Origin: Deltaproteobacteria bacterium
Lineage (GTDB): Bacteria; Desulfobacterota; DSM-4660; Desulfatiglandales; HGW-15
Assembly (NCBI GenBank): GCA_016926135.1
Contig: JAFGPH010000565.1
Coordinates: 1 to 11,207 of the forward strand
Length of the DNA: 11,207 bases
Reading direction: 5' to 3'
Shown here one piece after another: positions 1 through 5,918 of the stretch. Every line of letters starts with the position of its first letter. The first letter of the stretch is position 1. The position numbers and the translations under genes are program-made. Under the pieces are notes generated by a model. That model ran no database searches and was not told the DNA's origin. It saw only the letters and a program-made list of their open reading frames with translations.

Positions 1-1
1 C

Positions 2-646
2 CGGATAGGATTGGCTTACTCCAGCAACGCCCTTGAAGGGAACTCCCTCACCGAGACGGAAACGAAGGTTGTCATTGAGGACGGCATCACTATCGGGGGT
101 AAACCGATCAAAGACCATTATGAGGCCATCGGGCACAGCGAAGCCTATGACCTGCTCTACCAGTTGGCCCGCTGGAAAGAGATCACCGAAAGGCACATCA
201 AGGAACTCCACAAGCTCTTCTACTTTCGCATCGATCCGGGAAACGCAGGGAAATACAGGAGGCAGAAGGTCTTCATCACCGGATCGGATTTCATCCCGCC
301 ATCCCCTGGAAAAATCCCCGGCCTCATGAAGGCATTCGTGGCCAGGATCCCAAAACTCCGCGAGCAACACCACCCTGTTCACTTCTCGGCGATCCTTCAC
401 CGGGAGCTTGCGACCATCCACCCCTTTGTTGACGGGAATGGGCGGGCGGCAAGGCTTCTCATGAATCTTGCCTTGCTTCAAGACGGCTATCCCATCGCCA
501 TTATTCCCCCGGTTTTGCGCAATGATTACCTCAGCACCCTGAAGAAAGCACAAACAGGGACCAAGGATCACGTTCCCTTTCAGAATTTCATTGTCTCGGT
601 CTGTTATGAATCGGCAAAGGAGTATGTGAGGCTCTTAGAGGCATAG
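2..646 (+). CDS. Fic family protein (AMP-transferase-like), 5' end cut off by window edge
   Basis: Fic-domain enzymes usually transfer AMP from ATP onto a Ser, Thr or Tyr of a target protein. The core motif is seen as HPFVDGNGRAARLLMN (bases about 419-466), which fits HxFx(D/E)GNGRxxR with the catalytic His and the phosphate-binding GNGR loop. Near the visible N-terminus SSNALEGN contains S-x-x-x-E-G, the class II (N-terminal) inhibitory helix motif that blocks ATP binding in many Fic proteins. The frame is open from base 2 and continues upstream, so a TTG at base 11 is not a convincing start; the inhibitory helix normally sits well inside the protein. About 215 residues are visible, ending at TAG 644-646. 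No antitoxin gene is seen beside it, which suits a self-inhibited class II enzyme, though upstream neighbours are outside the window. The target is unknown. Family assignment is firm; the reaction is inferred. Confidence 0.93.
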   Translation, partial: RIGLAYSSNALEGNSLTETETKVVIEDGITIGGKPIKDHYEAIGHSEAYDLLYQLARWKEITERHIKELHKLFYFRIDPGNAGKYRRQKVFITGSDFIPPSPGKIPGLMKAFVARIPKLREQHHPVHFSAILHRELATIHPFVDGNGRAARLLMNLALLQDGYPIAIIPPVLRNDYLSTLKKAQTGTKDHVPFQNFIVSVCYESAKEYVRLLEA

Positions 647-653
647 GGTTAAA

Positions 654-677
654 GACTTGAGCAACGTGGCTTAAGTC
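654..677. terminator. Hairpin between Fic gene and tRNA-Arg
   Basis: Arms GACTTGAGC (654-662) and GCTTAAGTC (669-677) pair over nine positions with one G-T wobble, around the loop AACGTG. It lies eight bases after the Fic stop codon and 12 bases beyond the 3' end of the oppositely oriented tRNA. It could therefore end transcription from both sides. There is no strong T run on either side, so a classic intrinsic terminator is not certain. Confidence 0.5.
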
Positions 678-689
678 CTTGATGTTCTT

Positions 690-766
690 TGGCGCGCCTG
701 CCGTGATTCGAACACGGGGCCTGCGGATTAGAAGTCCGCTGCTCTATCCAGCTGAGCTACAGGCGC
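690..766 (-). tRNA. tRNA-Arg (anticodon TCT)
   Basis: Read on the minus strand, the full cloverleaf is present: acceptor arm GCGCCTG paired with CAGGCGC, D arm with GCTCAG and GAGC, anticodon arm GCGGA/TCCGC around the loop CTTCTAA, and T arm CCGTG/CACGG around TTCGAAT. The anticodon is TCT, reading AGA (and AGG by wobble). The discriminator base is G and the CCA end is encoded (complement at 690-692). The length is 77 bases including CCA. The upstream protein gene on the same strand overlaps the first ten bases of the tRNA. Confidence 0.97.
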
Positions 767-2151
767 GAGCACTCGGGAAAGCCGTTTCCTCCTCCGTTCA
801 GGACATGCCTCAGGAGGAAGTTTGTATTCTGCTCGAGCTGACCCAGGGTCTGGGCAAGGGCCTTCAACTGCACCAGCCTTTTCCTCGATTTCTCCCGGGA
901 AGGAATTTGGAGCACCGGGTCGGCCAGAAGGGTAATGAGTCGATCCAGTTCCTTCTCATCGAAACGATCCGAGCTGCTGTAGATAAGCTCCACCCACTCC
1001 TTCTTGAAATCCTCAGGCATTGAGGTGAAGGCGGTCAGGATCTCAGAATCCTGTCCGAAATGGAGAGCGACCTTCAAATCCTCAATCGCTTTCAAGATCG
1101 ATTTTTTCGTCTCCTCTTCCACTGAAATCTTACCGAGAAGAGTCTTCCATCTCTCTTCGATCTGCATGACCACCCAGTTTTCAGCCTTTTCAGGCGGCAG
1201 GGCAAGCTCCAGGAACCGCTTCTGCACCGCTACCAGGTCCTGCCCGAGTTCCGAGTCCTGCCCGTCCATCCCGAGAAGGATCCGGTTGAGGTTCTCCACC
1301 GCCTGCACCTTGGGGTTCATTTGGTTTCGGGCACGCAGGAGCAGTTCCTCCCATTGATCCCTCAGAAAACCGGTCTCCTGCTTCACCAGGGAGTAGACCA
1401 GGGCGCCCTTCGTAATGGCATTCCTCAGGGAGTCCGCGAGGATGTTGCAGGCATTGATGCGATCCCTGGCCAGTTGCTGCATGGCCTTCAGAGAACCCTG
1501 CCGAAGGTGGTACGACAGCAATTCAGTCCCCAGCGAACGGGACAGCTTCTTGATCACCACCGTCTCCGGACTGCCGATGCGGATGGTGTCGGACAGGAAA
1601 TGAATCTTGATGACTGCCACAACCACATAAAGGCTATCTCTCCAGATTTCATTGCCTTGATAGTCCGTCGCATAATCGAGAGAGGGATTGAGGTCCGTGG
1701 TGAGGTCGGACTTGCGCACAAGCACAGGTTCCATGTGGAATGAATCCTCTCCCTGCCCCTCCACCTGGAGTCTCACGCTTCTCGAATCGGACTTCGGATC
1801 TCCGGCGGTCCAGCTCTTCTGCCGCTCCACGCACCAGGCCATGGCCTCCAGGGGTCTCCCCGGTTCGTCGCGGTAATCCGCCCACAGTTTTCCGGGCGGG
1901 TTGTATTCGGACTTCTCGGGCAGTCCCCAGGTGATATTCTTCCTCTGCTCGTCGATGAATCCGGAGGTAACCCGCTCAGTCAGCAGTTCAGGCGCATTCC
2001 CTACCCGGTAGACAGTGCCCCTGAAAGCGTTGGGGAGGCAGAAGAGGATCGTTTCGATCATCTCCTTGCACGCCTTCTCGAGTACATCCTTCGCAATTTC
2101 CAGTGACAAGCCGTCCTGCCCCTCCGTCAGCTTTTCCTCTGAGGAAATCAC
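757..2151 (-). CDS. Uncharacterised 464-residue cytoplasmic protein ending inside tRNA-Arg
   Basis: I do not recognise a named family. The protein is soluble, with no signal peptide or membrane segment. The N-terminal third is mixed and contains a charged stretch with HMEPVLVRK (about residues 139-147). From about residue 200 it is mainly helical; the segment ACNILADSLRNAITKG (about 234-249) looks faintly like a histidine-kinase dimerisation helix, but there is no catalytic ATPase domain and no clear phospho-acceptor His, so this is only a hint. The C-terminal half is Leu/Glu/Lys-rich helices. The frame opens after TAA at 2170-2172. The GTG at 2151 gives 464 residues, but a TTG at 2109 preceded by GGAGGGG is a credible alternative start (450 residues), because the likely promoter lies immediately upstream of the GTG. 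The stop TAG (757-759) is formed by bases 8-10 of the downstream tRNA-Arg. Confidence 0.75.
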   Translation of the reverse strand: MISSEEKLTEGQDGLSLEIAKDVLEKACKEMIETILFCLPNAFRGTVYRVGNAPELLTERVTSGFIDEQRKNITWGLPEKSEYNPPGKLWADYRDEPGRPLEAMAWCVERQKSWTAGDPKSDSRSVRLQVEGQGEDSFHMEPVLVRKSDLTTDLNPSLDYATDYQGNEIWRDSLYVVVAVIKIHFLSDTIRIGSPETVVIKKLSRSLGTELLSYHLRQGSLKAMQQLARDRINACNILADSLRNAITKGALVYSLVKQETGFLRDQWEELLLRARNQMNPKVQAVENLNRILLGMDGQDSELGQDLVAVQKRFLELALPPEKAENWVVMQIEERWKTLLGKISVEEETKKSILKAIEDLKVALHFGQDSEILTAFTSMPEDFKKEWVELIYSSSDRFDEKELDRLITLLADPVLQIPSREKSRKRLVQLKALAQTLGQLEQNTNFLLRHVLNGGGNGFPECSRL

Positions 2152-2166
2152 CCTCTGGAAGTCGTA

Positions 2167-2194
2167 ACTTTAGGATTTTTTAATCATTTGTCAA
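2167..2194 (-). promoter_or_regulatory. Probable sigma-70 promoter of the 464-residue protein gene
   Basis: On the minus strand a perfect TTGACA (complement of 2189-2194) is followed after 16 bases by TAAAGT (complement of 2167-2172, four of six matches to TATAAT). Transcription would start near 2160. That leaves almost no leader before the GTG at 2151 but about 50 bases before the TTG at 2109, which has a better ribosome-binding site. Confidence 0.5.
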
Positions 2195-2217
2195 CCTCTA
2201 TCAAGAGGGCTTGACAA
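2188..2217. repeat. Nested palindrome in the divergent intergenic region
   Basis: Outer arms TTGTCAA (2188-2194) and TTGACAA (2211-2217) are perfect reverse complements. Inside them CCTCT (2195-2199) and AGAGG (2204-2208) form a second perfect inverted repeat around ATCA, with a two-base GC offset (2209-2210) on the right. Each outer arm contains a -35-like TTGACA, one on each strand, so the two divergent genes may have mirrored promoters. The + strand copy (2211-2216) has only a weak -10 (AAGACT, 2234-2239). The palindrome could equally be an operator for a dimeric regulator. Confidence 0.6.
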
Positions 2218-2245
2218 TCCACAGAGCGGATGCAAGACTCCACGC

Positions 2246-3100
2246 ATGTTTGACGACGCATTCATCCTCGACCGTCTCCCCTCCCTCCGAGACCCCCTCC
2301 TCATAGCCGGGTTCGAGGGTTGGGGCAATGCGCTGAACCTCTCCAAGGGCATGGTCGATTTTCTGATTGAAAAGCTCCAGGCCAAGCCTTTTGGAAGAAT
2401 CCATGCAGACCCCTTTTACCGATTCGACGAGAACCGTCCGGTCGCGGACATCCAGGAGGGTCTTCTGAAGGAACTCATACCCCCCGGAGGCGGTTTCTTT
2501 GCCACAGAGGGGTCACCGGGCGAAAGAGATCTCGTCTTTCTGAGGGCCGTTGAGCCGAGTTTGAGATGGACTTATTTCGCCGAATCGGTTCTCGCGCTCT
2601 GCGGCAAACTCGGCGTGACGACGATCATCTGTCTCGGCAGCATGTATGACAACGTGCTTCACACCGACACCCTGATCTCGGCGCTTGCATCCAAACAGGA
2701 GATCCTCGATCGCCTGAAGGACAAAAAAGTCATATCCGTAAACTACAAAGGTCCCAGCGCCGTCCATTCGACCCTCCTTTTGGAGGCCCAGAAGAGAGGG
2801 CTGGACTGCGTCAGCCTCTGGAGTCACTGCCCTTACTACCTGCAAGGCACCATGCACTTCGGGCTGATGTCCCACCTGGCCTCGCTCCTGGCATCGTGGG
2901 GGAATTTCGAACTGGACACGCGGGAATTGGATGCCACCTGGAAGGAGATCACCAGACAGATCCAGGGGATTATCGACAAGAACCCTGAATTGCAGACCAT
3001 GATCAGCGATCTGCGAAAAGCGAAGTTGAAGGGTTCCTGGGATCCCGCCAAAGCGCACGACAAGGTCATTCACCTCGAGGATTTCATCCGCCCGAAATGA
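2246..3100 (+). CDS. PAC2 family protein (proteasome-assembly-chaperone-2-like)
   Basis: The 284-residue protein matches the bacterial/archaeal PAC2 family. The N-terminus carries the hallmark LLIAGFEGWGNA (residues 18-29), followed by the strand and loop with FYRFDENRPVA, the FLRAVEPSLRW segment and LGVTTIICLGSMYDN. Later come the GPSAVHSTLL and SLWSHCPYYLQ stretches typical of the C-terminal half of the core. The last 60 residues are helical and charged. In eukaryotes PAC2 helps assemble the 20S proteasome; in bacteria its substrate is unknown and most carriers lack a proteasome, so no specific role can be given. ATG 2246 places the family motif at the expected distance from the N-terminus, but no Shine-Dalgarno is visible upstream. 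The gene is divergent from the 464-residue protein gene across a palindrome, and convergent with the small helical protein gene downstream. Confidence 0.88.
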   Translation: MFDDAFILDRLPSLRDPLLIAGFEGWGNALNLSKGMVDFLIEKLQAKPFGRIHADPFYRFDENRPVADIQEGLLKELIPPGGGFFATEGSPGERDLVFLRAVEPSLRWTYFAESVLALCGKLGVTTIICLGSMYDNVLHTDTLISALASKQEILDRLKDKKVISVNYKGPSAVHSTLLLEAQKRGLDCVSLWSHCPYYLQGTMHFGLMSHLASLLASWGNFELDTRELDATWKEITRQIQGIIDKNPELQTMISDLRKAKLKGSWDPAKAHDKVIHLEDFIRPK

Positions 3101-3104
3101 AGAC

Positions 3105-3182
3105 GGCGCAGGGCTCTCGGCTCAGGGCCTACGGAACTATACCCTGATCACGCGTTCTCCTCCTTGCGCCTTCCGCCCCTAT
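3105..3182. repeat. Heptamer-phased inverted repeat between convergent genes (copy 1)
   Basis: The left arm is four successive 7-base units each beginning GG: GGCGCAG at 3105, GGCTCTC at 3112, GGCTCAG at 3119, GGCCTAC at 3126. The right arm is 7-base units beginning CC: CCTTGCG at 3162, CCTTCCG at 3169, CCCCTAT at 3176. The outer left GGCGCAGGG (3105-3113) pairs with CCTTGCGCC (3162-3170) with one G-T wobble. It fills nearly all of the gap between the PAC2 stop (3100) and the stop of the opposite gene (3179), running four bases into the latter. It probably acts as a shared transcription end. Same architecture as the element at 6567-6648. Confidence 0.6.
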
Positions 3183-3382
3183 CCGCCGAGCGCCAGCAGG
3201 GCCTTTCGAAGACATTCGTTGCTCCGAGCCGAATGTTGAATCATCTCTCTAATATATCGCGCGCTCTCCGCCTTTCCTTCAGCCTCCAGTTCCTTTGCAA
3301 AGGCATCATAGTCCTCCAGATGGTGATCGTTATGCCCGATCCAATGCTCCAGCCTGACCTTTGCTTTTTGAACAAAATCCAT
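3179..3382 (-). CDS. Small His-rich helical protein, 67 residues
   Basis: Function unknown. The sequence is almost wholly amphipathic helix and reads as two helices joined at about residues 35-38 (EAEGKAES). The first helix has a cluster of histidines, HWIGHNDHH (H13, H17, H20, H21), and the second has YIREMIQH with H50. This spacing could bind a metal or cofactor within a helical hairpin, but that is inference. I recall similar short HWxxHNxxH proteins in anaerobic bacteria but cannot name the family with confidence. ATG 3382 is chosen because the conserved-looking segment begins just after it and GGGAG lies ten bases upstream. A longer GTG version from 3442 would add 20 Gly/Arg-rich residues without a ribosome-binding site. 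The gene converges with the PAC2 gene. Confidence 0.68.
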   Translation of the reverse strand: MDFVQKAKVRLEHWIGHNDHHLEDYDAFAKELEAEGKAESARYIREMIQHSARSNECLRKALLALGG

Positions 3383-3464
3383 GTTTCCCCGCTCCCTATG
3401 TCCCCCTGCGCGCTGCGCCTCACCCCCAGGAGAGTCGGTCACACGTCCGGGACGTCTAATCCAG

Positions 3465-3493
3465 TTGACTCAAAGCACCCCGCCGGATACCAT
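3465..3493 (+). promoter_or_regulatory. Probable promoter of the response regulator gene
   Basis: TTGACT (3465-3470) and TACCAT (3488-3493) are separated by 17 bases, giving five of six and four of six matches to the sigma-70 consensus. Transcription would begin around 3500, leaving a leader of about 27 bases that contains a run of eight G (3514-3521) serving as the ribosome-binding region. Confidence 0.5.
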
Positions 3494-3526
3494 TTCCCGT
3501 AGAATCCTGCTCCGGGGGGGGACGGC

Positions 3527-4051
3527 ATGCAAGATCACGATGTCTTGAGCGGCAAGAAGCTCCTGATCGTGGACGACGAATCCGATGTCCTCGAGACCAT
3601 CGAGGAGATGCTCGGCATGTGCCTGATCGACAAGGCACATGATTTTTCCACCGGGAAGCATTTTCTCGACACGGGCGCTTACGATGCCGCCATTTTCGAT
3701 ATCATGGGGGTTCGGGGTTACGAGCTCCTTCGCCTTGCAGCAGAGCGGGGAATACCGGTGCTCATGCTGACGGCGCACGCCCTCAGCCCGGACAACCTGA
3801 TCAAATCCATCAGAGAGGGAGCACAGTCCTACGTCCCCAAGGACGAGCTTCTCGACCTTCCGGCCTTCCTGAGAGAAATGCTGGAAGCCCGCCGCCAGGA
3901 CGCCCCGGAACAGGCGCGGTGGTTCTCCAGGCTGAGGCCTTTTTTCGACAGGCAGTTTGGCCCGGGGTGGCGAGAAAAAGACCAGGAGTTCTGGAGCGAT
4001 TTCGACAGCAAACGCGTCACTTTCAAGAAAGACCGCGGGAACATGCCCTGA
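3527..4051 (+). CDS. Single-domain response regulator (CheY-like receiver with short C-terminal extension)
   Basis: The first 120 or so of 174 residues form a receiver domain: LLIVDDESD supplies the acidic pair D16/D17, FDIMG the phosphoryl-acceptor D58, LMLTAH the switch Thr T82, and YVPKDE the conserved Lys K105. There is no DNA-binding or enzymatic output domain. The remaining 55 or so residues are charged helix with an aromatic patch (WFSRLRPFFDRQFGPGW), which may mediate partner binding. The protein would therefore signal through protein contacts, or relay phosphate, rather than bind DNA. ATG 3527 follows a G-rich ribosome-binding site. The neighbour facing it is a histidine kinase whose gene ends only 10 bases away, so the two are the obvious candidate partners, though they are not on one transcript. 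Confidence 0.92.
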   Translation: MQDHDVLSGKKLLIVDDESDVLETIEEMLGMCLIDKAHDFSTGKHFLDTGAYDAAIFDIMGVRGYELLRLAAERGIPVLMLTAHALSPDNLIKSIREGAQSYVPKDELLDLPAFLREMLEARRQDAPEQARWFSRLRPFFDRQFGPGWREKDQEFWSDFDSKRVTFKKDRGNMP

Positions 4052-4057
4052 GGGCAT
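4043..4057. repeat. 15-bp palindrome at the junction of convergent RR and kinase genes
   Basis: ATGCCCT-G-AGGGCAT is a perfect palindrome with one central base, and it includes the response-regulator stop codon (4049-4051). The direct repeat GGCATCC occurs at 4053-4059 and 4072-4078. It may act as a small bidirectional terminator, but only a short T run follows on the + strand. It could also be a protein-binding site. Confidence 0.45.
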
Positions 4058-4061
4058 CCCT

Positions 4062-4805
4062 TTAAGAAAAAGGCATCCGTACCAAAAAGGTAGCACCTTT
4101 TCCCGCGTCGCTGGCCAGAGCAAGAGATCCTCCCATGTCCTCCAACAGCACCATGACTCCGGCCAGACCCAGACCATGGCCCCGGACACACTGGTTGGTT
4201 CTGGCGTCCATCTGGAAATAACACTGAAAGATTTTTTCGTGGTAACTGGAAGGGATCCCCTCGCCGTCGTCCTTCACGGAGATACAGAGGAAACGCTCTT
4301 CCTCGTAAAATCTTAGATCCACCCGGTCCTTGCGGTACTTGAGGGCGTTGGAAAGAAGGTTCCGGAGGATCTGCCTCGATTTGCTCTCATCCAGGTAGAC
4401 CTCCTTGGCCCACAGGATCTCGCTGATATCCAGATACACCCCTTTGGGTGCGATGGTCTTTTGCAGAGACGCCAGGTTTTTGCATTCTCTGATTCGATCC
4501 GTTGTCTCGTGGTCGGTCAGGTCGAAGATCTCGATCAGCGCCTGCTCCACAAAACTCGATACCAGGAATCGGCATCGGTTGATGACCCCCTCGCTCGAAC
4601 GGCCCAGTTCCAAAACGTCGTTCACCAGCCTCTGGGTGATAATGGTGTTTCGTAAGGCCCTTTCGAGAACTTGAAGTTGTTTGTCGGAGAGGGATCCGTA
4701 CTTGTCCCTCTTTTGAATCAGCGACGAGATGCCCGCTTCGATGACGGCCAGCGGCACCTTCAGGTCGTGAACCAGGAATTCCAGCTTGATTCTCTGTTTA
4801 TGCAT
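4062..4805 (-). CDS. Soluble histidine kinase without a sensor domain
   Basis: This is a minimal kinase of 247 residues. The dimerisation and phosphotransfer helix comes at the very N-terminus with FLVHDLKVPL (phospho-acceptor H13). The C-terminal HATPase_c domain carries the N box RNLLSNALKY (N149, N153), the G1 box DDGEG (179-183), the F box around IFQCYFQ and the G2 box GHGLGL (209-214). There is no membrane segment, PAS, GAF or other sensor module, so input must come from a partner protein or from the cytoplasm. ATG 4805 is preferred, with AGAGGG about 11 bases upstream; an in-frame TTG at 4829 with a nearby GAGG would add eight residues. The gene follows the MEMO gene on the same strand by about 80 bases and faces the receiver gene end to end. 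Partnership with that receiver is inferred from adjacency. Confidence 0.92.
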   Translation of the reverse strand: MHKQRIKLEFLVHDLKVPLAVIEAGISSLIQKRDKYGSLSDKQLQVLERALRNTIITQRLVNDVLELGRSSEGVINRCRFLVSSFVEQALIEIFDLTDHETTDRIRECKNLASLQKTIAPKGVYLDISEILWAKEVYLDESKSRQILRNLLSNALKYRKDRVDLRFYEEERFLCISVKDDGEGIPSSYHEKIFQCYFQMDARTNQCVRGHGLGLAGVMVLLEDMGGSLALASDAGKGATFLVRMPFS

Positions 4806-4883
4806 ATCGGTCTTTGCCCTCTTCCCCAAGCGTCCTCAAGCGCCGGGCGTTCTGCGGGGACCCGCGAAATAGAGCGCTCAACC

Positions 4884-5741
4884 TCAAGAAAAAACAATCC
4901 CCACGTATCCCACGAAACTGTCGTTTTTTTGTATATCATAACTTGTCATGTAGAACAATTTCAAGCCATGCGCTGCGCCCAGTTCCCTAGCGCCGGCAAT
5001 GGCCGCTGCCACGGCGCCACCGCAGCAGGCATTCTGATTTCTCAGAGATTCTCGCACTACCCCTGCGGCGTCCAGGGCCAGCATTCGTTCGATGACCCTC
5101 CGATCGTTCTCGTTCTTTACCCACTCGACTGCCTTTTCCCCTACCCCTTCGGGTGTATAACCGTAATTCCATCCGTAATGGGTCAGGTCGGTCGAACCCA
5201 GAACCACCACCCTTCGGCCGAGCTCCCCGGCGATCTCGACAGCCCTTTTGCCGATTTCCAGAGATGAATCAGATGGGGGAATTCCAAGGGGCAAAATATT
5301 GATATCAGGACAAAAATACTTCACAAACGGCAACTGCAGCTCAATCGTATTGTCCTGCCCGTGGCGGTTGACGGTCTCCACCACGAAAGGAAATTCGGCC
5401 GTAAGCCGCTCCGCCAGATCGCTGTCGATTTCAAGATTCCCCAGGGGCGTGGCCCAACGGCCTTCCTTCATGATGTGATTTCTTCCGCCGGGGGGCAGGT
5501 GCCTTCCGAAGATGAGCATGGTGTCCGGCGCCGGATTCCCCTCCTTCAGACATCGAATTACATTGCATGCTATTTTGCCGGAGTAGACCCATCCCGCATG
5601 CGGAACGATGCCGCCTACCGGAGGCTTGCCTGTGGAAGGCAAAGCACCGGCCTCCCGGATAAATTCCTGAATCAGTGCCCTGCAGTCGGACTCCCGCGAA
5701 GGGTACCAGCTCCCTGCAAAATCGGGCATCCGCGTTTCCAT
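4884..5741 (-). CDS. amrB: MEMO family protein (AmmeMemoRadiSam system protein B)
   Basis: The 285-residue protein matches the MEMO family, which has the fold of class III (LigB-like) extradiol dioxygenases. Visible family features are FAGSWYP (8-14), VPHAGWVYSG (46-55, with H48), the FGRH segment (H81), the central DNTIELQLPF and VLGSTDLTHYG stretches, and the C-terminal NACCGGAVAA with C239/C240. The His, His and Cys correspond to the metal-binding residues of human MEMO1. In bacteria and archaea MEMO occurs with an AMMECR1 protein and a radical SAM enzyme as the AmmeMemoRadiSam set, whose substrate is unknown; neither partner is in this window. The start at ATG 5741 is supported by a strong GGAAGGAGG seven bases upstream; the longer frame from 5789 has no comparable site. 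The histidine kinase lies downstream and is probably on the same transcript. Confidence 0.93.
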   Translation of the reverse strand: METRMPDFAGSWYPSRESDCRALIQEFIREAGALPSTGKPPVGGIVPHAGWVYSGKIACNVIRCLKEGNPAPDTMLIFGRHLPPGGRNHIMKEGRWATPLGNLEIDSDLAERLTAEFPFVVETVNRHGQDNTIELQLPFVKYFCPDINILPLGIPPSDSSLEIGKRAVEIAGELGRRVVVLGSTDLTHYGWNYGYTPEGVGEKAVEWVKNENDRRVIERMLALDAAGVVRESLRNQNACCGGAVAAAIAGARELGAAHGLKLFYMTSYDIQKNDSFVGYVGIVFS

Positions 5742-5824
5742 GGCATCCTCCTTCCGCCCTGCACGGGTAGCATGGGGGTTTCGTGCCAATTCCTTGTCCC
5801 TACAAAAGATTTTGTTCCTTTATG

Positions 5825-5853
5825 TTGCGACCCGGATGCTTTGTGTTTACTAT
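5825..5853 (+). promoter_or_regulatory. Probable promoter of the M50 peptidase gene
   Basis: TTGCGA (5825-5830) and TACTAT (5848-5853) are 17 bases apart in the divergent region between the MEMO and M50 genes. The predicted leader is about 60 bases. The inverted repeat ACAAAA-GA-TTTTGT (5802-5815) lies just upstream and might be an operator for either gene. I see no equally good promoter for MEMO. Confidence 0.45.
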
Positions 5854-5918
5854 ATACGAAACAGGCAAGCTGGGGAATTGAGAAAATAAAGGTTTTTCCA
5901 CAGTTCTGGAGTTTTTGA

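Noticed and set aside
690..770. tRNA-Arg as the attachment site of an integrated element
   Set aside because: No integrase gene and no second copy of the tRNA 3' end are visible in the window, so there is no evidence for integration here.
679..1023. Plus-strand 114-codon open frame over the tRNA and the 464-residue gene
   Set aside because: It reads through the tRNA complement; tRNA antisense frames of this kind are common artefacts.
3105..3182. CRISPR-like array
   Set aside because: The repeated unit is only seven degenerate bases with no spacers; the paired arms point to a hairpin element instead.
3514..3521. Run of eight G as a phase-variation tract
   Set aside because: It lies in the ribosome-binding region of the response regulator, not in the coding frame, and is short; slippage could alter spacing but nothing in the sequence supports this.
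3470..4189. Minus-strand 239-codon open frame opposite the response regulator
   Set aside because: It is the mirror of a clear receiver domain and overlaps the kinase 3' end; no motifs.
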